A DNA stretch of 44,550 nucleotides from an uncultured Collinsella sp. (GTDB lineage Bacteria; Actinomycetota; Coriobacteriia; Coriobacteriales; Coriobacteriaceae): positions 1 to 44,550 of the forward strand of contig CABRGB010000008.1 of assembly GCA_902470345.1 (NCBI GenBank). Direction: 5' to 3'. The translations under genes were made by a program, and so were the position numbers. The notes beneath the pieces were generated by a model. The model saw nothing but the letters and a program-made list of their open reading frames with translations. It was not told the origin of the DNA and searched no databases. This document shows positions 6,112 through 13,965 of the stretch, piece after piece (the stretch's first letter is position 1; the number at the start of each line of letters is the position of its first letter).

Positions 6112-7332
6112 ATGCATCTAGCCCGCCGCGCCTGGTGCCGAACGTATCAAACGGTTTTTCGCATCGCATTGCCGGTGCTGCCCTATACCGAGCCACGCAT
6201 TCTAGAACACGCTGAGGATGTGCCCACAGTGCTTCAAAAGCGTTCGATACAGCGGGTTCTTATCGTGACGGATCCCGGCATTGCCCGTCTGGGGCTCACG
6301 GCACCGCTCGAGACGGCGCTCGCGTCCAAGGGAATTGGCGTTGCGGTCTATGCCGAAACGCGTGCGAACCCCACGGTCTCAAACGTGGAAGAAGCGGCGG
6401 CGCTGTATCGCGAGAACGACTGCCGGGCCATTATCGGCTTTGGTGGCGGTTCGGCCATGGACTGCGCCAAGGGTGTGGGGGCGCGCATTGCGCAGCCAAA
6501 CAAGCCCATCAACAAGATGCGCGGCCTGTTGCGCGTCCACCGTCGTCTGCCGCTGCTTATTGCGGTTCCCACTACCGCCGGTACGGGAAGCGAAGTCACG
6601 CTCGCGGCGGTTATCACCGATGTCGAGACACACTACAAGTATCCCATTAACGACTTTGTGCTTATCCCGCGCTTTGCGGTCCACGACCCCGAGTTTACGC
6701 GCGCGTTGCCGGCGTCCATTACGGGGCAGACGGGTATGGATGCCCTGACGCATGCTGTCGAGGCCTTTATCGGCCGTAGCACCACGCCCTACACTCGCAA
6801 GATGGCGCGTCAGGCGGTGCAGCTCATCCACGACAATTTGCTCGAGGCCTATGAGTATGGCGACAACATGCGTGCGCGCCGCAATATGCTTTCGGCGGCG
6901 TATAAGGCGGGTGTTGCCTTTACGCGCTCTTATGTTGGATACGTTCATGCCATCGCACACAGCTTGGGCGGGCGTTACGGGATTCCGCACGGTTTGGCCA
7001 ACGCGATCATCCTGCCGCACATGCTTCGCGCTTATGGTGACGCCGCCGCCCCCAAGCTTGCCGATCTTGCTCGCATGGCGGGCGTTGCGCCGGCTACCGC
7101 GCGGGACAGTCTTGCAGCCGAGGCCTTTATCGATTGGGTCGACCGCATGAACGAGGCCCTGGGAATCCCCAAATATGTCTCGGGTATTCGCCGCTCCGAC
7201 ATTCCCGAGATGGCGGCGCATGCCGATGCCGAGGCCAATCCCTTGTACCCCGTTCCTCTTTTAATGGACCGCCTGGAGCTCGAGCATATGTACGAAGTTG
7301 TTGCAGGTGGTATGTTTGAGGACGAGAACTAG
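6112..7332 (+). CDS. Iron-containing (group III) alcohol dehydrogenase
   Basis: A 406-aa NAD(P)-dependent dehydrogenase. GGGSAMDCAK (111-120) is the family's nucleotide-binding motif, PTTAGTGSEVT the second family block, and GMDALTHAVEAF with HAIAHSLGGRYGIPHGLANA supplies the metal-binding Asp and His residues. ATG 6112 follows AAGGAG at 9-base spacing. The aldehyde dehydrogenase starts 9 bases after its stop, so the two act together, interconverting an alcohol, its aldehyde and the acid. The substrate cannot be told from sequence. Confidence 0.92.
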   Translation: MHLARRAWCRTYQTVFRIALPVLPYTEPRILEHAEDVPTVLQKRSIQRVLIVTDPGIARLGLTAPLETALASKGIGVAVYAETRANPTVSNVEEAAALYRENDCRAIIGFGGGSAMDCAKGVGARIAQPNKPINKMRGLLRVHRRLPLLIAVPTTAGTGSEVTLAAVITDVETHYKYPINDFVLIPRFAVHDPEFTRALPASITGQTGMDALTHAVEAFIGRSTTPYTRKMARQAVQLIHDNLLEAYEYGDNMRARRNMLSAAYKAGVAFTRSYVGYVHAIAHSLGGRYGIPHGLANAIILPHMLRAYGDAAAPKLADLARMAGVAPATARDSLAAEAFIDWVDRMNEALGIPKYVSGIRRSDIPEMAAHADAEANPLYPVPLLMDRLELEHMYEVVAGGMFEDEN

Positions 7333-7341
7333 GAGGTTGCC

Positions 7342-8721
7342 ATGAACACCGAGGAAATTGCGCGCATCGTCGGCGATCAGCGCACCTACTTTAAGACGCA
7401 CGCTACGTTTGATGTCGATGCTCGACGTCGCGCGCTCGTGAGTTTACGCGATACGGTACGGGCGCACGAGGCCGATATTGCCCATGCGCTCAAGACCGAT
7501 TTGGGTAAGTCGCATGACGAGGCATATATGTGCGAGATCGGCACGTCGCTTTCCGAGATTCGCCATCAGATTGCGCATATGGCCCGATGGAGCCGCCCGC
7601 GCCTGCGCCCCTGCGACCTCGCCAATGCCATTAGTGTGTGCAAAACGCAAGCCGTGCCCTATGGCGTCACGCTCATTATGGCTCCGTGGAACTACCCGTT
7701 TTTGCTGACGCTCGAGCCGCTCGCTGGCGCGCTCGCTGCAGGTAACACCGTGGTCATCAAGCCGAGCGCCTATGCGCCGGCTTCGAGCGCGGTGCTCAGG
7801 CAGATTTGCGAGGAAGCATTTGATCCGCGCCTGGTGACGGTCGTCGAAGGCGGGCGTGCCGAGAATGAGGCGCTGCTCGATGAATGCTGGGACAAGATCT
7901 TCTTTACCGGTAGCGTTCCGGTCGGCAAGCTCGTCATGGAGCGCGCGAGCAAAAACCTCACGCCCGTGACGCTTGAGCTGGGCGGCAAGAGCCCCTGCAT
8001 CGTGGATGCAACGGTAAACTTGAAGGTCGCGGCACGTCGCATCGCATTTGGTAAATGGCTCAACGTGGGCCAGACCTGTGTAGCGCCCGACTATCTGCTG
8101 GTCGATACGCGCGTGCACGATGAGCTGTTGGGCCTCATCAAGGAGGAGGTCCGCCGCATGTTTGGCGAGCATCCGCTCGACAACGAGGACTACGGTCATA
8201 TTGTCAATGCCAAGCATTTTGCGCGCGTACGCGGGCTGATCGATCCCGATAAGGTTGTGCTGGGAGGCATGGCGCGCGAGTCGTCGCTCAAGATTGAGCC
8301 GACGATCCTAGACGGCGTGACCCCCGATGACGCCGTGATGCAGGAGGAGATTTTCGGCCCTATCTTGCCGGTACTGACGTTTGAGAGCCTAGACGAGGCC
8401 GAGACGTTTATTACGGATCGTCCGACGCCGCTGGCCCTGTATATCTTTAGTCAGGATCGCGAGGTTCAGCAGCGCTTTGTGCGCTACGTGCCTTTTGGCG
8501 GCGGCTGCGTTAACGACACCATCATGCACTTGGCTACGAGCCATATGGGCTTTGGCGGCATGGGTGCGAGCGGTATGGGTCAGTACCATGGCCGCGAGAG
8601 CTTCGATACGTTTAGCCACAAGAAGAGCATCGTGAACAAGGCAACCTGGCTGGACGTGCCGTTTCGGTATGCGCCCTACGCAAGCTGGAAGCACAAATTC
8701 GTGCGCATGTTTGTGCATTAG
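7342..8721 (+). CDS. Aldehyde dehydrogenase, class 3-like
   Basis: A 459-aa NAD(P)-dependent enzyme oxidising aldehydes to acids. Visible features are APWNYPFLLTLEPL, the FTGSVPVGK nucleotide loop, general base Glu212 in TLELGGKSP, nucleophile Cys246 in NVGQTCVAPD, and EEIFGPILPVL. The short class 3 form ends in a hydrophobic, positively charged tail after FSHKKSIV, as in membrane-associated relatives. AGGAGG lies seven bases before the ATG. Operon with the upstream Fe-alcohol dehydrogenase. Confidence 0.93.
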   Translation: MNTEEIARIVGDQRTYFKTHATFDVDARRRALVSLRDTVRAHEADIAHALKTDLGKSHDEAYMCEIGTSLSEIRHQIAHMARWSRPRLRPCDLANAISVCKTQAVPYGVTLIMAPWNYPFLLTLEPLAGALAAGNTVVIKPSAYAPASSAVLRQICEEAFDPRLVTVVEGGRAENEALLDECWDKIFFTGSVPVGKLVMERASKNLTPVTLELGGKSPCIVDATVNLKVAARRIAFGKWLNVGQTCVAPDYLLVDTRVHDELLGLIKEEVRRMFGEHPLDNEDYGHIVNAKHFARVRGLIDPDKVVLGGMARESSLKIEPTILDGVTPDDAVMQEEIFGPILPVLTFESLDEAETFITDRPTPLALYIFSQDREVQQRFVRYVPFGGGCVNDTIMHLATSHMGFGGMGASGMGQYHGRESFDTFSHKKSIVNKATWLDVPFRYAPYASWKHKFVRMFVH

Positions 8722-8722
8722 G

Positions 8723-8766
8723 AAATGACAGGTAATACGAACAAGTGTTCCTATTACCTGTCATTT
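8723..8766. terminator. Perfect 15-bp inverted repeat after the aldehyde dehydrogenase
   Basis: AAATGACAGGTAATA (8723-8737) pairs perfectly with 8752-8766 around a 14-nt loop, immediately after the stop codon at 8719-8721. No clean T-run follows. Likely 3'-end structure or a dispersed palindrome. Confidence 0.55.
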
Positions 8767-8824
8767 ACGTTAGACTACTGCTATGGGGTGCGGATGGGCC
8801 AACTCCCTTTAGAAGGGAATTGGT

Positions 8825-8908
8825 ATGAACGTAAGCGATGTTATTTCGTTACTGGCGTTGTTAATCGCGGCTATCGAACTCGGCCTGTTTATCGGCCGAA
8901 TGAAATAG
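8825..8908 (+). CDS. 27-aa hydrophobic peptide, possible holin-like / type I toxin
   Basis: ATG 8825 follows AAGGGA at about 6 bases and opens a 27-codon frame ending at TAG 8906. The peptide has a short polar N-terminus (MNVSDVIS), one transmembrane stretch (LLALLIAAIELGLFIG) and a basic end (RMK). This layout is that of the small holin-like toxins of type I toxin-antitoxin loci in Gram-positive bacteria. No antisense RNA promoter is obvious by eye. A strong 18-bp hairpin lies about 105 bases downstream. It could instead be a small membrane regulator. The recognisable ribosome site makes chance less likely. Confidence 0.6.
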   Translation: MNVSDVISLLALLIAAIELGLFIGRMK

Positions 8909-9013
8909 CCGCCCCCGCGTAAGCGAAGACGGCCACTTCTCACGATGAAAACGTGTATCGGAGTTGGCAAGACCCGCTGCAACGGGTGCCATCCGTACTC
9001 CTATCTTATCTGC

Positions 9014-9052
9014 AAGCGCTCTGTCTCGCAAGCGTTGCGAGACAGAGCGCTT
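9014..9052. terminator. Perfect 18-bp hairpin with a 3-nt loop
   Basis: AAGCGCTCTGTCTCGCAA (9014-9031) and its exact complement (9035-9052) surround a GCG loop. It lies between the small peptide gene and the HIRAN gene. No T-run follows on either strand. It may end the small transcript or protect its 3' end. The rest of the 8909-9147 gap holds only a small GC hairpin near 8972 and nothing else I recognise. Confidence 0.6.
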
Positions 9053-9147
9053 GAAAGACGCAGGCAGGATGAATTTGTGTCCGCGCGAGTTCGTAGACTT
9101 CTCTGTAAGGTTAAACGCCGGGTATTCCGGCTGTTAGAGGAGTTGCC

Positions 9148-9474
9148 ATGTACGAGCCTTCACGTGTTCTTTTGTCGTTTCATATTGCAGGATTTCAATA
9201 TGCCGACGGCGCTTTGGTCCTAGGCGATCTTAAAGCGGGCGATAAACTGACGCTGTGCGCCGAGCGCGATAATCCCCATGACCCCGAGGCGGTTGCAATC
9301 TACTATGGCAAGACCAAACTTGGCTATGTTCCGGGAAACGAGGCCGGCCCGCTGTCCTTGATGATGTATTACGGCCATGAGGGCGTATTTGAGGCCCGCG
9401 TGCAACAGGTCGCTCCCGAGCGCAGCCCGTGGCATCAGGTGCGCGTTGGCCTCTACGTGGTGGACGCTCGCTAA
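9148..9474 (+). CDS. Stand-alone HIRAN-domain protein
   Basis: A 108-aa protein that is a HIRAN domain over most of its length: hydrophobic VLLSFHIAGFQYADG, then the LKAGDKLTLCAERDNPHDPEAVAIYYGKTKLGYVPG signature pattern (quoted in part: NPHDPEAVAIYYG, KLGYVPG). HIRAN domains bind DNA 3' ends or stalled forks when fused to helicases; bacterial single-domain versions are mostly uncharacterised. AGAGGAG precedes the ATG. It heads a short plus-strand run with the 59-aa gene (18 bases on) and the phosphoesterase. Confidence 0.82.
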   Translation: MYEPSRVLLSFHIAGFQYADGALVLGDLKAGDKLTLCAERDNPHDPEAVAIYYGKTKLGYVPGNEAGPLSLMMYYGHEGVFEARVQQVAPERSPWHQVRVGLYVVDAR

Positions 9475-9492
9475 TCGGCAAGGGAGGCGGCC

Positions 9493-9672
9493 ATGTTTGA
9501 TGGCGATGATCTGTTCGATCTGACAGACGATCCGTTTGAGTGGGATATGCTACTCGATGACGATGAGTTGGAGCAGGATCGTAAGAAGCGCCAGGACAAG
9601 AACGCCCGGGGTGACGCTTCGAAAAAGCAAGACAAACGCCGCCGCGGACTGTTCGGCGGGCTCTTTGGATAA
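9493..9672 (+). CDS. 59-aa charged protein with a GLFGGLFG end
   Basis: ATG 9493 follows AGGGAGG at good spacing; stop TAA 9670. The first half is acidic (MFDGDDLFDLTDDPFEW, then DDDELEQD), the second basic (RKKRQDK, KKQDKRRR), and it ends GLFGGLFG. No family recognised. The strong ribosome site and the spacing of 18 bases from the HIRAN gene argue for a real gene, probably co-expressed with its neighbours. Confidence 0.65.
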   Translation: MFDGDDLFDLTDDPFEWDMLLDDDELEQDRKKRQDKNARGDASKKQDKRRRGLFGGLFG

Positions 9673-9738
9673 CCGCCGCATCGCTGCGTCTGTATACTTA
9701 GCACGAGTTGAACACGTTGCGAAATGAGGACACAGACG

Positions 9739-10284
9739 ATGATGTGGTTTACCGCCGACTTGCACCTGGGCGATACGAATATCTTGCACGACATGGACCG
9801 ACCGTTTGGCTCGGCCGAGGAGATGAACCGCAAGGTCATCGATGCCATCAATGAGTGCGTGGCTGCGGATGACCGTCTCTACATCCTGGGAGACTTTACC
9901 TATCGTTTGCCCCTGGCGGAGGCGGTGCGCCTGCGCGAGCGTATCGAATGCAAGAATGTGACGCTCATCCGCGGTAACCATGACGGCGACTGGGAAGATT
10001 CCGACGTACCGCAGATTTGGGAAGACGTGCGCGATTACCTGGAGATTGCTCCCGGCTATGCCAAGGGCCATCGTCTGGTTATGAGCCACTACCCCATGCT
10101 TAGCTGGAATGGCAAGGCGCGTGGTGCCATCATGCTGCACGGGCATATCCACAGCAGGGGAGACCGCACCAACGCGCGCAACCGCGATCGCGAGCGCCCC
10201 ATTTACCGCTACGATGTCGGTCTCGATGCCAACGAGTACAGGCCCATAAGCCGCGATCAAATCCTTGGCTTTTTTGGACTGTAA
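9739..10284 (+). CDS. Calcineurin-like metallophosphoesterase
   Basis: A 181-aa two-metal phosphoesterase. The family motifs appear in order: FTADLHLGD, LGDFTYR (GDxx), RGNHDGDW (GNHD), SHYPM, and HGHIHSR (GHxH). I prefer the ATG at 9739, with GAGG nearby, to one at 9724. Small proteins of this kind act on phosphodiesters or nucleotides; the substrate is unknown. It is the third gene in the HIRAN cluster, 66 bases after the 59-aa gene. Confidence 0.88.
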   Translation: MMWFTADLHLGDTNILHDMDRPFGSAEEMNRKVIDAINECVAADDRLYILGDFTYRLPLAEAVRLRERIECKNVTLIRGNHDGDWEDSDVPQIWEDVRDYLEIAPGYAKGHRLVMSHYPMLSWNGKARGAIMLHGHIHSRGDRTNARNRDRERPIYRYDVGLDANEYRPISRDQILGFFGL

Positions 10285-10357
10285 TTCGAGGTGCAGGTAG
10301 AATGAACGCGCCGTGTGGATGGTCTACGCGGCGTGTGTTTGCGGGAACGGTGATTCC

Positions 10358-11194
10358 ATGAGGGCTATCCAGCGCATTAACCACAACGCTGCCATCTGCG
10401 AAGATGGTGCGGGGCGCCAGCTTATCGCGTTGGGTCGTGGTATCGGTTTTGGCGACATGCCGCACGAGGTCGATCTTGACGTTATTACGCGTACCTTTTA
10501 CGGCATCGATTCAAAGTATCTGGCGTTCATCGACGAGGTCGACCCCGAGGTGCTTGAGTTTTCTGCTCAGCTGGCAGATATTGCGACCGGACAGCTTTCG
10601 TACGAATTGAGTCCTAATCTGCCCATTACGCTGGCAGATCATATCCAGTTTGCCATTAAGCGCGCCCGCGAACATATGGTGGTGTCGTTGCCGCTCAAGC
10701 GCGATCTGGAGCAGCTGCATCCTATTGAGTATCGATTGGGCGAGTTAGCCGTTCGCGGCATTAAGAAAACTTTTGCCGTTCGCATGCCCCAGAGTGAGGC
10801 CGCGGGTATCGCCATGTCGATTATCAATGCGGCGATTAAGCCGAGCGAGCGGCGCGTGCTTGCCGAGCAGCACGAGGAGCATCTCCTCGATATGACGGTT
10901 GCGATTATTCAAGAAGAGTTGGGCGTGACAGTCGATCGCTCGTCGTTTGCCTTTACTCGCTTTGCCACCCATGTGCGCTATCTGCTCGATCGCGTGGCAA
11001 AGAAAGAGCCGATTGACACCGAGAATTCCGGTCTTTACGACGTGCTCGTGGAGCAATATCCTGCGGCATCGCGCTGCGCTCATCGTATCGACGCTCTGAT
11101 TCAAGAGGCCTTTGGCGAGCCATTGGCCCAAGAAGAGCTCGTCTATCTGATCATGCATGTGAATCGTGTGGCTCCCGCAAGCTTGAATAAATAG
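10358..11194 (+). CDS. BglG/LicT-family transcriptional antiterminator
   Basis: A 278-aa RNA-binding regulator. An N-terminal CAT domain (1-55, MRAIQRINHNAAICED) binds a ribonucleic antiterminator hairpin; PRD1 (about 65-170) and PRD2 (about 170-278) take phosphate from HPr and the PTS transporter. PRD1 His95 (LADHIQFAIKR) and the PRD2 histidines (FATHVRYLLDR, LIMHVNRV) are present. The second PRD1 histidine is Ser154 (IAMSIINAA), an unusual loss. GGTGA precedes ATG 10358. The cognate RNA target and PTS gene follow directly, so it should release that gene from termination when sugar is present. Confidence 0.92.
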   Translation: MRAIQRINHNAAICEDGAGRQLIALGRGIGFGDMPHEVDLDVITRTFYGIDSKYLAFIDEVDPEVLEFSAQLADIATGQLSYELSPNLPITLADHIQFAIKRAREHMVVSLPLKRDLEQLHPIEYRLGELAVRGIKKTFAVRMPQSEAAGIAMSIINAAIKPSERRVLAEQHEEHLLDMTVAIIQEELGVTVDRSSFAFTRFATHVRYLLDRVAKKEPIDTENSGLYDVLVEQYPAASRCAHRIDALIQEAFGEPLAQEELVYLIMHVNRVAPASLNK

Positions 11195-11289
11195 GGTCTC
11201 TGGCGTTTTATTTCCGTCGTAGTGACCGTTCGCGGACTGTTTGCTACCGTTCGTCGGCAATCTGGGTCACGGAGAACGCATCTGCCGCA

Positions 11290-11396
11290 TATACTCGCCG
11301 TGTTTTGGGTGTTACTCACGGCGCAGCTCCGAGAGGCACTACCGATTCTGTCGAGGCCCCCATTGGGTCTCTGTCGGTTGTGCGCGGGGCTTTTTT
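11290..11396 (+). promoter_or_regulatory. RAT antiterminator and intrinsic terminator ahead of the PTS gene
   Basis: The RAT runs from 11307 to 11343: GGGTGTTACT and AGGCACTACC are the two conserved halves. Between them CTCACGG pairs with CCGAGAG around a 7-nt loop. The terminator is GCCCC (11356-11360) with GGGGC (11386-11390), followed by T6. A third hairpin, ACCGA plus GAGGCCC pairing with GGGTCTC plus TCGGT (11341-11378), overlaps both. TATACT at 11290-11295 is a possible -10 just upstream; no good -35 is visible, which suits an activator-dependent promoter. The rest of the 341-bp gap (11397-11535) shows nothing else. Confidence 0.75.
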
Positions 11397-11535
11397 CATG
11401 TCGATCCACCCGGGAATCACATGTAATCAAATCTCTTGCCAACGGGCATCGCGTGCTGCGCAGGCGCGAGCAGAATCGTGCGTCTTGGCGCTGTGAAACC
11501 CCACGGGCTTTTAGTTGGAAGAGAAGGGATTCGAC

Positions 11536-12984
11536 ATGGCTGTCGATAACAAGAAGATTGCCGAGGACGTGCTTGCTGCCATCGGCGGCGCCTCCAATGT
11601 AACGAACGCGACGCACTGCATGACCCGCCTGCGTCTGAACCTTAAGGATCAGTCCATCCCCAATGACGATGAAGTTAAGAAGATCAAGGGCGTACTGGGT
11701 GCCCAGTGGTCTGGCGGCCAATATCAGGTCATCATCGGTCAGAACGTGCCGAAGGTCTATGACGCCGCCATTGCGTTGGGCGTCAAGGGCGAAGGCTCCA
11801 TTGACGAGAGCCTCGATGGCGGCGCCAAGGAGCCGCTGACGCTCAAGACCGCGGGCAGTAAGACCCTCAACTACCTGTCCAAGACCATGGTCATGACGAT
11901 CCCCATTATCATGGGTGCTGCCATGTTCCGTACTATCGCCGTGGTTTGCGGTGACGGCATGCTCGGCATTTGGTCTGCCGATTCCGACATCTACAACTTC
12001 TTCTACAACTGGATTTACAACGCCGGTTATTACTTCCTTCCCGTTTATTTGGGTTGGGCTGCTGCGAAGCAGCTTGGCTGCAGCCAGCCGCTCGGCATGA
12101 TGCTCGGCGGTGTGCTCATTGCCCCCGAGCTCATGACGATGGTCAACGCTGCAGCGGATTCGGGCGTAACGACCACCATGGTCTACGGCGTGCTGCCGGC
12201 CCAGCTGAACAACTATTCCTCCACCGTGCTCCCCATGGTTCTGTCCATGCCGGTACTCATGGTCGTCGAGAAGTTCATGAAGAAGATCATTCCTGACATG
12301 CTCTCTACGGTGTTTGTGCCCGTGTGCACCCTGGCCGTCATGGTTCCCGTGTCGCTGTGCGCTCTGGCTCCGATCGGCTCTATCCTGGGTAGCGTGGTTG
12401 GCAACTTCATGTTCGGCCTTGGCAACGCCGGCGGCATCGTCACGATCCTCTCCCTCGTCGCCATTGCCGCGCTTTGGGAATTCCTGGTTATGACCGGTAT
12501 GCACCAGGTCCTGCTTACCCTTGGTATTGTGCAGGTGCTCACGATGGGATCTGACTCCTGCGTTATGGTTGCGGCCGGTATCGCTCAGTTCGCTACGTGG
12601 GGCATGGCCTTCGGTGCCTTCCTGCGCCTTAAGGAGACCGATGAAAAGGGCGCCATGCTTGGTTTCTCGCTCTCCGGCATTGTCGGTGGCGTGACGGAGC
12701 CCGCACTGTATGGCTGCGGCTTTAAGTACACCCGCTGTTTGGGTGCCATGGTTGCCGGCGGTGCTCTCGGTGGCCTGATCGCAGCTCTTACTAATGTGAC
12801 GCTGTATGTTCTGGGCGCGTCCAATATTCTGTGCGTCACCGGTTTTGTTGCCGGCGGAACCGCTAATCTCGTCTGGGGATGCGTTGCGTGCGGCGTCGCA
12901 TTTGTTGCCGCCGCCGCCATCGCCTACCTCTTTGGCTTTACCAAGGAGCAGCTCGAGGAAGATGCTGCTGCCGCTAAGGCTTAA
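11536..12984 (+). CDS. PTS sugar transporter, EIIBC (beta-glucoside/glucose superfamily)
   Basis: A 482-aa membrane permease that imports and phosphorylates a sugar. The IIB domain is N-terminal, with the phospho-cysteine Cys28 in NATHCMTRLRL. The IIC domain (about 100-470) has about ten hydrophobic segments and the GMHQVLLTLG and GGVTEPALYG blocks. There is no IIA domain, so EIIA must come from elsewhere. The start at 11536 follows AGAAGGGA; it is controlled by the RAT/terminator upstream. The following ChbG deacetylase suggests an acetylated amino sugar or chitobiose-like substrate; that is inference. Confidence 0.92.
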   Translation: MAVDNKKIAEDVLAAIGGASNVTNATHCMTRLRLNLKDQSIPNDDEVKKIKGVLGAQWSGGQYQVIIGQNVPKVYDAAIALGVKGEGSIDESLDGGAKEPLTLKTAGSKTLNYLSKTMVMTIPIIMGAAMFRTIAVVCGDGMLGIWSADSDIYNFFYNWIYNAGYYFLPVYLGWAAAKQLGCSQPLGMMLGGVLIAPELMTMVNAAADSGVTTTMVYGVLPAQLNNYSSTVLPMVLSMPVLMVVEKFMKKIIPDMLSTVFVPVCTLAVMVPVSLCALAPIGSILGSVVGNFMFGLGNAGGIVTILSLVAIAALWEFLVMTGMHQVLLTLGIVQVLTMGSDSCVMVAAGIAQFATWGMAFGAFLRLKETDEKGAMLGFSLSGIVGGVTEPALYGCGFKYTRCLGAMVAGGALGGLIAALTNVTLYVLGASNILCVTGFVAGGTANLVWGCVACGVAFVAAAAIAYLFGFTKEQLEEDAAAAKA

Positions 12985-13011
12985 AGTGACTGTTTGGCTA
13001 GGAAAAATATC

Positions 13012-13043
13012 GGGGCACTTGGCTATGCTCCAAGTGCCCCTTT
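13012..13043 (+). terminator. Intrinsic terminator or attenuator between the PTS gene and chbG
   Basis: GGGGCACTTGG (13012-13022) pairs with CCAAGTGCCCC (13030-13040) around a 7-nt loop and runs into TTT. It is only 19 bases before the next start codon, so it may lower rather than abolish expression of chbG. Confidence 0.75.
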
Positions 13044-13061
13044 CCATAGATTGGAGTCGTT

Positions 13062-13826
13062 ATGAAGCAACTGCTTATTCGCGCCGATGATGTCGGGTAT
13101 TCGTATGCCGTTGACCTGGGGATTGCCCGAAGCGTCAACGAGGGCTTGGTGCGCTCGGCGGGCCTCATGCCTAATATGCCCGAGGCCGAGCGTGGGTGGT
13201 CGCTCGTCGCAGATGTCGATATTGCGGTGGGCCAGCATACCAACGTGTGCCTGGGCAAGCCGTGCGCCGACCCGGCGCTCATCCCGAGCATGCTCAACGA
13301 GAGCGGTGAGTTCCATAGCAGCCGTACCTTTCGCGAGCATTTTAAGCGCGGCGAGGAGCTGATAGACTTCGACGAGGCCTGCATCGAGATCCGTGCGCAG
13401 CACGACCGCTTTGTCAAGATTGTGGGCCGCGAGCCCGATTACTTCGAGGCCCATGCCGTCATGAGCAAAAACCTTAACCGAGCGATCTCGGCGGTTGCCC
13501 AGGAGCTGGGCCTTAAGGAGCAAAAGGCGAGCTTCGACCCCACGGCGGTGGTGCATTGCGGAGATACCGACCTGCGCATGGTGATGCGCTCGATGGAACC
13601 GGGCTACGAGCCTAAAGAAGCAATCATGCAGACGGTTCGCGAGATGTCCGACGGCGAGACGATCGTCTTTGTGTGTCACCCGGGCTATCTCGATCGCTTT
13701 ATCCTCGAGAGCAGCTCGCTTACGACTGATCGTACCAAGGAGGTCGATGCGCTGATCGATCCTGAGCTGCGCGCTTGGCTCGAGTCTCAACACGATCTTC
13801 GCTTGATCGACTATCGCGACCTGTAA
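13062..13826 (+). CDS. chbG: ChbG/YdjC-family carbohydrate deacetylase
   Basis: A 254-aa metal-dependent deacetylase. Asp9-Asp10 in LLIRADDVGYS, the metal histidine in VGQHTNVC, DYFEAHAVMSKN and the C-terminal CHPGYLD match the YdjC fold. ChbG removes an acetyl group from chitooligosaccharide phosphates in Escherichia coli, making them recognisable to the regulator and hydrolase. The neighbouring PTS and antiterminator support a similar role after uptake. ATG 13062 follows TTGGAG. Confidence 0.88.
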   Translation: MKQLLIRADDVGYSYAVDLGIARSVNEGLVRSAGLMPNMPEAERGWSLVADVDIAVGQHTNVCLGKPCADPALIPSMLNESGEFHSSRTFREHFKRGEELIDFDEACIEIRAQHDRFVKIVGREPDYFEAHAVMSKNLNRAISAVAQELGLKEQKASFDPTAVVHCGDTDLRMVMRSMEPGYEPKEAIMQTVREMSDGETIVFVCHPGYLDRFILESSSLTTDRTKEVDALIDPELRAWLESQHDLRLIDYRDL

Positions 13827-13872
13827 GGACTCAAGCCAACACAAGGGGAACAGGCACCTTTGTGGTGGTTCT

Positions 13873-13907
13873 GGCGCCGTTGCCATTATGGCGGCGGCGC
13901 CCTTTTT
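13873..13907 (+). terminator. Intrinsic terminator after chbG
   Basis: GGCGCCGTTGCC (13873-13884) pairs with GGCGGCGGCGCC (13890-13901), including two G-U pairs, around ATTAT, and runs into TTTTT. Confidence 0.85.
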
Positions 13908-13965
13908 GTCCGTGCGGCGCGGTAGAGTGTAGGCGGTTGAAATTTGCGTCCATCGAGGAGCTGCT

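Noticed and set aside
11143..13047. 634-codon minus-strand frame
   Set aside because: Shadow of the PTS EIIBC gene; the translation is low-complexity and His/Arg-rich.
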